Shown here: positions 9,890 to 16,517 of the stretch, in pieces
Numbering within the stretch: position 1 is the stretch's first letter
Layout: every line of letters begins with the position of its first letter
NCBI GenBank assembly: GCA_030041495.1
Contig: JASHNT010000138.1
Coordinates: 1 to 32,258 of the forward strand
From: Bryobacteraceae bacterium
Lineage (GTDB): Bacteria > Acidobacteriota > Terriglobia > Bryobacterales > Bryobacteraceae
Length of the DNA: 32,258 nucleotides
Direction: 5' to 3'
Position numbers and translations under genes: made by a program
The notes under the pieces: model-generated
Database searches by the model: none
Told to the model about the DNA's origin: nothing
The model's input: only the letters and a program-made list of their open reading frames with translations

Positions 9890-10444
9890 TCAGTTCGACT
9901 TTTCGTTGGTGTCGCCGTCGCCCTGCCTCTCGGCCTGAGCTTTAAGCACTTCAGGCGGAACCCGATCTTCGCCGCGTACTTTTCCATCGCTTGGCGCCAG
10001 CGTTTCGTATCCCAGGACATCGGGTCTTGCACCTGCATGTGGCGGTCGATGAACATCCCGAGCTCCTTGCCGAGCAACTCCAGTGAGCGATTCGCAACTT
10101 GGCCGTTGTAGCGAAAGTTGCCGGTGGGCTTGCCGGTGGAATCGAGAACCGGTACAGCCTGCATCGCGCGCTCGAAGTTGCGCTTTAAGCCCTCCATTAC
10201 GAACTCTCGATCCAGCCAGGTCTTGCGAGAGCGCGACTGTTGGGCGTCCGATACAAGTTCCGCGATGCGCGCAGCGACAAGTGGAATTGCGCCGCAGGCG
10301 GCTAGCTGACTGTGCCGGCCATCGTTGTTTATTTCCATCCTTGCCTCGGGAAACTCCAGCAGCGATCTACACCTCGGTGCTGCTCCGGCCCGCGGCGACG
10401 AACGCCGCAAATTGCTCGCGGTGCGGGTTGCTAAGTGTTGGCAC
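9890..10444 (-). pseudogene. Phage terminase small subunit, nonsense codon plus two frameshifts
   Basis: The small subunit recognises phage DNA for packaging by the large subunit. The start is a GTG at 10444 with a good ribosome site (AAGGAG, 7 nt spacing). It reads MPTLSNPHREQFAAFVAAGR as in small terminases. Codon 26 is TAG (10369-10367) where a Tyr is expected (TEV-stop-IAAG). The same frame continues to QSASRLRRNS, then a frameshift near 10285-10295 leads to VAARIAELVSDAQQSRSR and the diagnostic block GNFRYNGQVANRSLELLG, KELGMFIDR. A further frameshift near 9955-9965 gives the tail PPEVLKAQAERQGDGDTN, ending with TGA at 9892-9890. No large subunit or other packaging gene is nearby. Family confidence is good because three frames each give family-like sequence in the right order. 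Confidence 0.8.
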
Positions 10445-10568
10445 GTGGTGACTCCTTCTTCAGTTCGCCTCCTGTGTGTCGATCTGGCGTTGTCAATGGC
10501 TTGCTCCAGGCAACGATATTTGCGAGTTTTCACTTCGTAACTCATTGTTCGGATGGTGAGGCTTCAGA

Positions 10569-10607
10569 GGAAGCACACGGAGGGTTTTGACCCCCGATGG
10601 TGCTTCC
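10569..10607. repeat. Inverted repeat GGAAGCAC/GTGCTTCC
   Basis: A perfect 8-bp stem (10569-10576 and 10600-10607) with a 23-nt loop that contains its own GGG/CCC pairing, followed by four T on the plus strand. It could be a terminator or a processing structure. It stands upstream of the terminase start, near the middle of the gene-free part of the element. Confidence 0.45.
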
Positions 10608-10956
10608 TTTTGAACGAACGTTCGGCTTGGAGCCGCCCCGTCGTTGCACCGTAGAGTTGGGCACTGCGATCTCCCGCAGCTTCTGGGTGTCTACGCACCT
10701 GCACGTCTGTTACGCCGCTTGTTTACCAGCAGCCGGTGTTCCGTGCTTCTGCGCGCCTGTCGAATCGGTTCGGGCACAAACGGTCCGACCAGACGCGAAA
10801 GGCGCGCGCCGTCTTTCAAGGGTCGCGCCTGCGTGCGAACTTGCAGCGCGGGCTCCGCCTCGCGACGAAGCCCTTGCCCTTCGCTGTGACTACCTCAGGT
10901 TGTCAAGGGGATTTTCCCCCCCGACCTGTCGAACATGCTCGGGCACACACAGAAAA

Positions 10957-10978
10957 GGCCACCGTTGGCGCGGTGGCC
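10957..10978 (+). terminator. Rho-independent-type terminator, possibly bidirectional
   Basis: GGCCACCG pairs with CGGTGGCC over a 6-nt loop. AAAA precedes it and TTTGGTGTTT follows, so it could act in both directions. It separates the phage remnant from the chromosomal genes on the right. Confidence 0.6.
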
Positions 10979-11006
10979 TTTGGTGTTTCGGATGCAAATG
11001 AATACG

Positions 11007-11033
11007 CCGCCGGGCAGGTTGAACCTGCGGCGG
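11007..11033. repeat. GC-rich hairpin
   Basis: GCAGGT-TGA-ACCTGC is flanked by CCGCC and GGCGG, with two unpaired G on one side. It follows the terminator-like hairpin by about 30 bases. Role unknown. Confidence 0.4.
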
Positions 11034-11164
11034 GCGCTTACCAAAATGTGTTCTTTACGGCTCCAGGACCACTACCTCTTCGGTACCACTGCGGGCCACT
11101 AGTGGGCCACGTTGCGCGCGTCAAGCTCGTTTGTTGTGCCGGAGTCTGCAACTTGTTCCCTTCC

Positions 11165-11215
11165 GCTTCCATGGCATGGAAGAGGTCGAGAGTTCGAATC
11201 TCTCCAGGTCCACCA
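11165..11215 (+). tRNA. tRNA-Ala(GGC), 3' part only: attachment-site scar
   Basis: From 5' to 3': anticodon stem CTTCC, loop ATGGCAT with anticodon GGC at 11173-11175, stem GGAAG, variable AGGTC, T stem-loop GAGAG-TTCGAAT-CTCTC, acceptor strand CAGGTCC, discriminator A and encoded CCA. The acceptor 5' strand (GGACCTG expected) and the D arm are missing: the 40 bases before 11165 do not fold as a D arm. The break lies exactly at the anticodon stem. It cannot be a functional tRNA. A 3' piece that begins at the anticodon stem is what integration at an anticodon-loop crossover leaves at the distal end of an element. An intact tRNA-Ala(GGC) should exist at the left end of the element or elsewhere. 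Confidence 0.82.
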
Positions 11216-11236
11216 AATTCCAGCTCCACCAAATTC
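11209..11236 (+). repeat. Tandem duplication of the tRNA 3' end
   Basis: TCCACCAAATTC occurs at 11209-11220 and again at 11225-11236, with a 16-bp period. The first copy is the end of the tRNA acceptor with CCA plus five bases. The second could be a second attachment scar, or a short slippage duplication. Confidence 0.65.
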
Positions 11237-11362
11237 GTAGTTACGGTAAGCGGAGTTGTCGTAAACTGGAAGAGTCCACGCGACGCCGGGCTTCCAGCCA
11301 AGCCCAATGCTTCCCGCCAAGCCGTATGCTCCCCGCCGAAGCATAGTTAGGAGAGAACCGCC

Positions 11363-12364
11363 ATGCGCATATTGGGAATCACAATCGCATCGCTGTGCTG
11401 GATTCAGGCCGCGGCTAGCCAGAGCATTTCCGGCACGATGAGCGGCACGGTCACCGATCCGCTGGGCACATTGGTCGAGGGAGCTACTGTCCAGGCAAAA
11501 GGCGGCCAAGTGCCGGGTGTGTTTCGCGCGACTACGGGCAAGGACGGCAAGTACCGGCTGGGACTGCCGCCGGGATCGTACGACGTACAGGTGACCGCAC
11601 CGGCGATGCAGACGTTCGAGCAGAAGGGGCTCACCGTGGAGCTGGGGCGCGCGGTGACGCTTAATGCTCCGCTCGAATACAACACGCAGCTCGGGACGCT
11701 GGGCGAAGACCGCTTGACGGTGGAAGCCGATGCGCGGCGGCATCACCCGCCTGCGGGTCCAGCGCCGCGCACCGCGGATGGGCACCCCGATCTAACCGGA
11801 GTGTACTGGTCGCCGCGAACCGTGGATCCCGGCAAAGTGGAATTGCAGCCGTGGGCCGAAAGGGTGACCGAGGAACGGAGGGCGAACAGCCGTAAGGATA
11901 GTCCGCAAGGGCTCTGCCTGCCGAACGCGGTGCTGCGTTTCGGACCGCTAGTCGAGTTCGTGCAGACCAAACAATTTCTGGTCATCATCGCCGATGACGA
12001 TTCGCCCGGCTTCCATCAGGTGTACCTGGACGGCCGTCCGCATCCGCCGGACCCCTATTCCTGGTATGGGCACAACACGGGCAAGTGGGAGGGGGACACT
12101 CTGGTGGTGGATCGAGTGGGCTTCAACGACCAGGTCTGGCTGGATCAGGATCTGCACCCTCACTCAGACAAGCTGCACGTGATAGAGCGCTACCGGCGGC
12201 CGGACCTGGGGCATCTGGAGATCGAGACCACGGTGGAAGATCCCGGCGCACTGCTTCACCCGTTCACCACCAAGCGCGTGGCGGACTTGGCTCCGGACCA
12301 GGAAATCCAGGAGTACATTTGCCCGGAAAACAACCAGGACGCTCTGCATTTGGTTGGCAAGTAG
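11363..12364 (+). CDS. Secreted protein: carboxypeptidase-regulatory-like domain plus acidobacterial C-terminal domain
   Basis: 333 residues; ATG preceded by TAGGAG at a suitable distance. Residues 1-20 are a signal peptide (cleavage near AAASQ). Residues ~22-115 form a CarboxypepD_reg-type beta-sandwich (SGTMSGTVTDPLGTLVEGAT, LPPGSYDVQVTAPAM), usually seen at the N-terminus of very large TonB-dependent transporters in this phylum; here no barrel follows. From ~137 a second domain starts with TADGHPDLTGVYW and runs to ERYRRPDLGHLEIETTVEDP, a pattern I know from exported acidobacterial proteins of unknown function. No catalytic motif is seen. It is the first intact gene to the right of the tRNA scar. 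Confidence 0.8.
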   Translation: MRILGITIASLCWIQAAASQSISGTMSGTVTDPLGTLVEGATVQAKGGQVPGVFRATTGKDGKYRLGLPPGSYDVQVTAPAMQTFEQKGLTVELGRAVTLNAPLEYNTQLGTLGEDRLTVEADARRHHPPAGPAPRTADGHPDLTGVYWSPRTVDPGKVELQPWAERVTEERRANSRKDSPQGLCLPNAVLRFGPLVEFVQTKQFLVIIADDDSPGFHQVYLDGRPHPPDPYSWYGHNTGKWEGDTLVVDRVGFNDQVWLDQDLHPHSDKLHVIERYRRPDLGHLEIETTVEDPGALLHPFTTKRVADLAPDQEIQEYICPENNQDALHLVGK

Positions 12365-12516
12365 CTTTCTCACGTCTGGCGCAGGCGCTAGGGTGAAATA
12401 GCGCAGCGCCGCCGCCCCCAGGTTTCGCGCGGCAAATCTAACTCTTTTCGTCTGAACACGCAGCTCCGGCGTCTCGCGTGGCACGGCGATTGCCTTTGGG
12501 CTCAAGGGAGGCTTGT

Positions 12517-12933
12517 GTGAGGACGCTGTTCCGTTTTGGGGGTGCTCTGGCGTTGGCTGCTGCAATGGGCTACCTTTTCGCGCCTGGGCTGAAAGCGCCC
12601 GGGGTGAGGGCGCGAGGAGGCGGCAGGGGGGCCATCTATGATGCGTCGACGGAGACCTCGGTCAGCGGGACCTTGGCGCGGCCTCCCGCGCGCGGACGCA
12701 TGGGCTTGTACCTGAGCGTGCAAGAGGCCGGCGGCGAAATGGTGGACGTGCGCCTTGCGCCGCGGCGGTATCTGGCCGACTGCGGAGTTTCGCTCCAGCA
12801 GGGCGATGAGCTGGAGGTGACCGGGTCGCGCGTGACGGTGGGAGGCTCGCCGTTATTGATCGCGCGTGAGATCACCAAGCAGGGCAGAACCATCGAGGTA
12901 CGTGATCGTGCCGGAAAGCCGCGGTGGCGATGA
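12517..12933 (+). CDS. Small exported protein, possibly OB-fold
   Basis: 138 residues from GTG 12517, chosen because GGAGG stands 5 nt before it; the frame opens at 12478 but without a ribosome site. Residues ~5-22 are a hydrophobic export or anchor segment. The rest, with GMLYLSV-type strands (GLYLSVQEAGGEMVDVRLAP) and then GDELEVTGSRVTVGGSPLLI and AREITKQGRTIEVRD, resembles small secreted OB-fold proteins common near respiratory and redox proteins in Acidobacteria. No partner is nearby except the preceding secreted protein. Function unknown. It ends 3 bases from the converging methyltransferase gene. Confidence 0.65.
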   Translation: MRTLFRFGGALALAAAMGYLFAPGLKAPGVRARGGGRGAIYDASTETSVSGTLARPPARGRMGLYLSVQEAGGEMVDVRLAPRRYLADCGVSLQQGDELEVTGSRVTVGGSPLLIAREITKQGRTIEVRDRAGKPRWR

Positions 12934-12936
12934 ACG

Positions 12937-13653
12937 TTAGCTTGTCTGGCGGCGCCGCCATTCGAACAGCACCACTCCCGCGGCGACACTGGCATTGAGC
13001 GAAGCCACGCCGCCTTCGCTCATTGGAATCCGGACCAGGAAATCGCAGCGCTTGGCTGTGTGCTCATGCAAGCCGCGGCCTTCCGCGCCGATGACGAAAG
13101 CGGTGGGCGCGGCGTAGTCCGTCTGATCGTAGGCGAGCGGGCCGCGCTCATCCAGGCCGTAGATCCAGTAGCCGAGTTCCTTGAGCTCCTCGAGCGCTCG
13201 ATTGATATTGGCCACGCGCACAACAGGCAGGTGCGCCAGCGCTCCGGCCGCGGCTCGCGCGACGGTATCGGTCAAGCCGGCGGCGCGGCGCTCCGGAATA
13301 ACGACGGCCGAGGCTCCCGCGGCGTGCGCGGTTCGAATGATCGCGCCGAGATTGTGCGGATCCTCGATGCCGTCGAGCAGCACAAGCAGCCTTCGTTCAG
13401 ACGCCGCTTGCTCGATCGTCGCGGTGCGGCCGCTCGCGCCGAATGCGACCACCCCTTGATGATTCGCGGCAGAGGCCGCGTGGTCGAGCTGGGCGCGGGG
13501 CTCGAAGCGCACCGGGATGTCGCGCTCGCGGCACAGGTCAATGATTTCCTGAAGGCGCGGGCCACCAGCGCCGCGCGCGATGAGAACTCGATCCAGCGGC
13601 AGCCCGGCTTTGAGAGCTTCGCGAACGGGATGGATTCCTGCCAATAGTGACAT
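12937..13653 (-). CDS. rlmB: TrmH/SpoU-family RNA 2'-O-methyltransferase (RlmB-like)
   Basis: 238 residues from ATG 13653 (MSLLAGIHPVREALKAG), where the family begins; the frame is open for 43 more codons without resemblance. The N-terminal ~75 residues are the L30e-like RNA-binding domain (GIHPVREAL, VLIARG). The C-terminal part is the SPOUT knot: motif 1 LDGIEDPHNLGAIIRTAHAA, motif 2 VIGAEGRGL, motif 3 RIPMSEGGVASLNASVAAGV. The RlmB group methylates the ribose of G2251 in 23S rRNA using SAM; other TrmH members act on tRNA, so the exact site is inferred. It starts 19 bases from the divergent MerR gene. Confidence 0.9.
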   Translation of the reverse strand: MSLLAGIHPVREALKAGLPLDRVLIARGAGGPRLQEIIDLCRERDIPVRFEPRAQLDHAASAANHQGVVAFGASGRTATIEQAASERRLLVLLDGIEDPHNLGAIIRTAHAAGASAVVIPERRAAGLTDTVARAAAGALAHLPVVRVANINRALEELKELGYWIYGLDERGPLAYDQTDYAAPTAFVIGAEGRGLHEHTAKRCDFLVRIPMSEGGVASLNASVAAGVVLFEWRRRQTS

Positions 13654-13659
13654 TAGAAT
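13654..13659 (+). promoter_or_regulatory. Possible -10 box for the MerR gene
   Basis: TAGAAT ends 13 bases before the MerR ATG, in the 19-base gap between two divergent starts. Transcription would begin only a few bases before the ATG. No clear -35 is seen. Confidence 0.3.
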
Positions 13660-13672
13660 AAGGGTACGCCCC

Positions 13673-14143
13673 ATGAGCACGCCGGAAAACGCTCCCGACT
13701 TGACCACGGTGGCCGCCGAAACCGAGATTCCCGATAAACTGTACTTCCGCATCGGGGACGTCGCGCGGCTGGCGGGCATCAAGCCCTACGTGCTGCGCTT
13801 TTGGGAGACCGAATTTCCCGCGCTGGGTCCGCGCAAGTCCGGCACGGGGCATCGGCTCTACCGCCGCAAGGACGTGGAGATGGTCCTGGAGATCAAGCGG
13901 CTGCTGTACGTGCAGCGTTTCACCATCGAGGGCGCGCGAAAATTTCTGGAGACTCGCGCGAAGACCGAGGCGGCGGCTGCGGCAGTGAAACCTTCCAAGC
14001 GCCGCTCAGCCAAGGCGGCCCCGGCTGGGGTTTCAGACACCGCGCCGAAAGGCCAAGCGGACCTTTTCGGCGGCGACCGTTCCTCCGCTAAGCTCGACGC
14101 AGTGCGCAAGGAACTGCAGGAGATTCTGACCCTGCTCCGGTAG
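13673..14143 (+). CDS. MerR-family transcriptional regulator
   Basis: 156 residues from ATG 13673 (MSTPENAPD). Residues ~20-90 form a MerR winged helix-turn-helix: KLYFRIGDVARLAGIKPYVL, then RFWETEFPALGPRKSGTGHR, LYRRKDVEMVLEIK, and the second helix RFTIEGARKFLE. The remaining ~65 residues are Ala/Lys-rich with a short C-terminal helix; no cysteine effector site is visible, so it is not a metal-type MerR. It is read in the same direction as flbD-motA-motB, 55 bases ahead, and may be in the same transcript. Its divergent partner is the RNA methyltransferase gene. Target unknown. Confidence 0.88.
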   Translation: MSTPENAPDLTTVAAETEIPDKLYFRIGDVARLAGIKPYVLRFWETEFPALGPRKSGTGHRLYRRKDVEMVLEIKRLLYVQRFTIEGARKFLETRAKTEAAAAAVKPSKRRSAKAAPAGVSDTAPKGQADLFGGDRSSAKLDAVRKELQEILTLLR

Positions 14144-14198
14144 CGCTCACACCACCGCATCGTTGGCCGATAAGCCGCATAGGGAGGCGTCTCCCCGG

Positions 14199-14408
14199 AT
14201 GGCCATGATTCAGCTCACGCGCATCAATCACGTGCCTTTGGTCCTCAATTCGGACCTGATCGAGCACGTGGAAACGACTCCCGACACCGTAATCAGCTTG
14301 ACGACGGGCCACAAGTTTGTCGTGCTGGAGTCGGCCGATGAGGTGGTGAGGAGAGTCGTCGCGTTCCGCCGGGAGATTTCTGCGCCGGGCGGCGCGCGCG
14401 AGAGCTAG
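14199..14408 (+). CDS. flbD: FlbD-family flagellar protein
   Basis: 69 residues from ATG 14199, with GGAGG 11 nt before it; an ATG at 14205 is an alternative. The sequence MIQLTRINHVPLVLNSDLIE, then ETTPDTVISLTTGHKFVVLE and SADEVVRRV, is the short FlbD family (60-75 residues) seen next to motA/motB in spirochaetes, Firmicutes and Acidobacteria. It is small and cytoplasmic; its role in flagellar function is not settled. The stop is 4 bases before the motA start, so translation is probably coupled. Confidence 0.88.
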   Translation: MAMIQLTRINHVPLVLNSDLIEHVETTPDTVISLTTGHKFVVLESADEVVRRVVAFRREISAPGGARES

Positions 14409-14412
14409 AGAA

Positions 14413-15324
14413 GTGGGGCAGGAGAGCAAAACCGAGCCGAAGAAGCCGGAGCCGGAAAAGGCAGCACAAGTCCGCCCGGACCTGATCAGCGTTGCTGGAT
14501 TGGTAGTGGCGCTCGCGGGCATCGTCGGCGGGCTGGTCATGGAAGGTGGGCGGATCAAGGACATCGCCCAGATCACTGCCGCCATGATCGTGTTGGGCGG
14601 CACCACCGGAGCGGTGATGGTGTCCACGCCCTTATCCGTGTTGAAGGGCGCGTTGCGGCGGCTGGCCGGAGTGTTTCTGGATTCGACGCCGGACCTGAGC
14701 CAGATCACTGAAGAAGTGATCGGCTACGCGTCCAAGGCTCGCAAGAACGGGCTGGTCTCGCTGGAACAGGAAGCGGAGCAGATCTCCGATCCGTTTTTGC
14801 GCAAGGCGCTGAACCTGGGCGTGGACGGCACCGATCTCCAGGAAATCCGCAAGATGCTGGAGCTGCAAATCGACATCGAGGAGCAGGCCGGCGAAGCCGA
14901 AGCCCGCGTCTTCGAGGCTGCGGGCGGATACGCGCCGACCATCGGCATCATAGGCGCCGTCTTGGGGTTGATTCAAGTGATGAAGAACCTGGCCAACATC
15001 GACGAGGTGGGGCACGGGATCGCGGTGGCGTTCGTGGCGACGGTCTACGGAGTCGGGTCGGCCAACCTGCTGTTTCTGCCCATGGCGGCCAAGATCAAGG
15101 CTCGCCAGCGCGCGCAGTCGCAGCGGCAGGAGCTGATTTTGGAAGGAGTCTCGGGGATCGTGGAGGGGCTAAATCCGAAGCTGATCCGCGAGAAGCTGCG
15201 CGCTTTCACGGGAGCCGGCGACGGTCTTGGCCCCGCGGGGGAAGCCGCCAAGGGCGCGGCTGCGCAGAAGCCGTCCGCGGAAGCGGCGCCACCGCAGGAA
15301 GAGCCCGCCAAAGTAGAGGCCTAG
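14413..15324 (+). CDS. motA: Flagellar motor stator protein MotA
   Basis: 303 residues from GTG 14413. Four membrane segments: LISVAGLVVALAGIVGGLVM and a second around ITAAMIVLGGTTGAVMV near the N-terminus, then GGYAPTIGIIGAVLGLIQVM and IAVAFVATVYGVGSANLLFL near 175-235. The large cytoplasmic loop between TM2 and TM3 carries the charged stretch that contacts the rotor. The Pro in GYAPTIG is the conserved TM3 proline. MotA and MotB form the ion channel that drives rotation. The C-terminal ~40 residues are Ala/Pro-rich and look disordered. Six bases separate it from motB. Confidence 0.94.
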   Translation: MGQESKTEPKKPEPEKAAQVRPDLISVAGLVVALAGIVGGLVMEGGRIKDIAQITAAMIVLGGTTGAVMVSTPLSVLKGALRRLAGVFLDSTPDLSQITEEVIGYASKARKNGLVSLEQEAEQISDPFLRKALNLGVDGTDLQEIRKMLELQIDIEEQAGEAEARVFEAAGGYAPTIGIIGAVLGLIQVMKNLANIDEVGHGIAVAFVATVYGVGSANLLFLPMAAKIKARQRAQSQRQELILEGVSGIVEGLNPKLIREKLRAFTGAGDGLGPAGEAAKGAAAQKPSAEAAPPQEEPAKVEA

Positions 15325-15330
15325 AACGGC

Positions 15331-16128
15331 ATGGCACGCAAGAAGAGAACACCGGACCATGAGAATCACGAGCGTTGGCTGATCTCTTACGCCGATTTCA
15401 TCACTCTGCTGTTTGCCTTCTTCGTGGTGATGTTTGCCACTTCGCAGACGGATAAGAGCAAGGCGCAGCAGGTTTCCGAATCCGTGAAGAAGGCCCTGGA
15501 CGGCGAGCGGATGACCAGCGTGCTGGCGGCGATTCTGGGTGGAACGGTCAACGACAAGGGCAAGGGCAACGCGATGATGCGTGGCCCGGGCGGCGACAAG
15601 AAGGTGGTTCCTGAGAAGCCGCAGGATGACAAGAAGCTCGCCGAGCTGGTGCCGTCACTGAAGGTGCTGAGCGAGGAGCTGCGGAAGGAAATCGAGAGCG
15701 GGCGCATTCAGATCAGCATGCAGCCGCGCGGGCTGGTGGTGAGCTTCACGCAAGCCGCGCTGTTTCCTTCCGGCACCGATCTGATTTCGCCCGACGCTTA
15801 TGAAGGCTTGGAAAAGGTGGCCATCGCCATCAAGAAAATCCCCAACCCGGCGCGCCTGGAAGGGCACACCGATTCGGTGCCGATCCGCACGCCTCGTTTC
15901 CGCAGCAATTGGGAGCTCTCCGCCGCGCGCAGCATCGCACTGATGGATCTTCTGACCGACAGGTTCGGCGTGCCGGCCGACCGGTTGTCGATTGCGGGCT
16001 ACGCCGACACCGCGCCCATCGCGTCGAACGACACCGAGGAAGGCCGCGCCCGCAACCGCCGCGTGGACATTGTGGTGTTGAATGAGCAGGGGATGATCGG
16101 GGAACCGGTGAAGGTCGGGGGAAAGTGA
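15331..16128 (+). CDS. motB: Flagellar motor stator protein MotB (OmpA-like peptidoglycan binding)
   Basis: 265 residues. The N-terminus has the plug and membrane segment ISYADFITLLFAFFVVMFA; Asp22 is the ion-carrying residue. A linker follows, with Gly/Lys-rich sequence at ~80-110. Residues ~130-255 are the OmpA/MotB domain: VSFTQAALFPSGTDLISPDA, LEGHTDSVPI, NWELSAARSIALMDLL, GRARNRRVDIVVL, which anchors the stator to peptidoglycan. No other flagellar genes are in the window. Confidence 0.95.
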   Translation: MARKKRTPDHENHERWLISYADFITLLFAFFVVMFATSQTDKSKAQQVSESVKKALDGERMTSVLAAILGGTVNDKGKGNAMMRGPGGDKKVVPEKPQDDKKLAELVPSLKVLSEELRKEIESGRIQISMQPRGLVVSFTQAALFPSGTDLISPDAYEGLEKVAIAIKKIPNPARLEGHTDSVPIRTPRFRSNWELSAARSIALMDLLTDRFGVPADRLSIAGYADTAPIASNDTEEGRARNRRVDIVVLNEQGMIGEPVKVGGK

Positions 16129-16138
16129 GGCGGGCCGA

Positions 16139-16451
16139 ATGCGCGTGCTTCTCGATGAGAACCTCCCGCAGAGGCTGAGGGTGCATCTCTCACGGCATGA
16201 AGTCTATACGGCGGCTTATCAGGGCTGGGCTGTCGAATGGAGATCTGCTGACTGCCGCGGAAGAAGGCGTTCGACATTCTTATAAGCGCGGACCAGGGAG
16301 TGAACTATCAGCAGAACCTCGCCGGACGCAAGATCTCCCTGGTGGTGTTGAGCACCGACAAGAACAGCCTGTAAAGGCGGGCGTGTCGAAGATTCAGGCC
16401 GCGATCGACGCTGCCGCGCCCGGAGTTTCCCGTTTCGTCGACACCGGCTAG
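16139..16451 (+). pseudogene. DUF5615 PIN-like toxin gene with three frameshifts
   Basis: Pieces of one family appear in order in different frames: MRVLLDENLPQRLRVHLSRH and EVYTAAYQGWA from ATG 16139; SNGDLLTAAEE in the next frame; FDILISADQGVNYQQNLAGR and KISLVVLSTDKNSL in the third; then VKAGVSKIQAAIDAAAPGVS in the second again. Joined, they match the ~110-residue DUF5615 PIN-like proteins (DEN motif, (S/T)xDQ, YQQNL), usually paired with an upstream DUF433 antitoxin. No antitoxin is present: motB ends 10 bases before. Three indels in 310 bases, with clean genes on both sides, point to real decay. Confidence 0.82.
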
Positions 16452-16517
16452 CGCCGCGCTGCGCATGCTCCGTAACGCTCCGTGCGACTCGAGCAGGAGG
16501 GCCGCTAAAATGGAAAA

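Larger units (their letters stand above)
10608..11164. other. Gene-free right arm of the element
   Basis: Open frames exist on both strands because of high GC, but none resembles a protein family or has a ribosome site. The stretch holds a strong terminator-like hairpin (10957-10978) and a second hairpin (11014-11028 core). On the minus strand a few segments look like shuffled coding sequence, but I cannot name them. Confidence 0.4.
5074..11236. mobile_element. Remnant of a tRNA-integrated prophage or island (extent approximate)
   Basis: Seen: a dead integrase at 5074-6018, a dead terminase small subunit at 9890-10444, and the 3' part of a tRNA-Ala(GGC) at 11165-11215 with no 5' part. When an element inserts in a tRNA gene it rebuilds the tRNA at one end and leaves the displaced 3' end at the other. 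The fragment lies on the plus strand, so the element should lie to its left, as these genes do. The right border is therefore fairly well placed; the left border is unknown and may be outside the window. The intact kinase at 6168-8885 is of a host-like family and may be cargo or host sequence. Confidence 0.6.

Noticed and set aside
4160-10369. Two TAG codons at expected Tyr positions (kinase and terminase) as a sign of TAG readthrough or a recoded phage
   Set aside because: Both genes also have frameshifts, and intact neighbours (flbD, motA, VWA gene, leuB) end with TAG as an ordinary stop.
10597-11001. Protein gene in the right arm of the element
   Set aside because: No ribosome site, atypical composition, no family resemblance on either strand.
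11038-11785. Minus-strand open frames over the tRNA fragment with sequence like GEIRTLDLFHAMEA
   Set aside because: This is the known false translation of the reverse strand of tRNA-Ala(GGC), not a protein.
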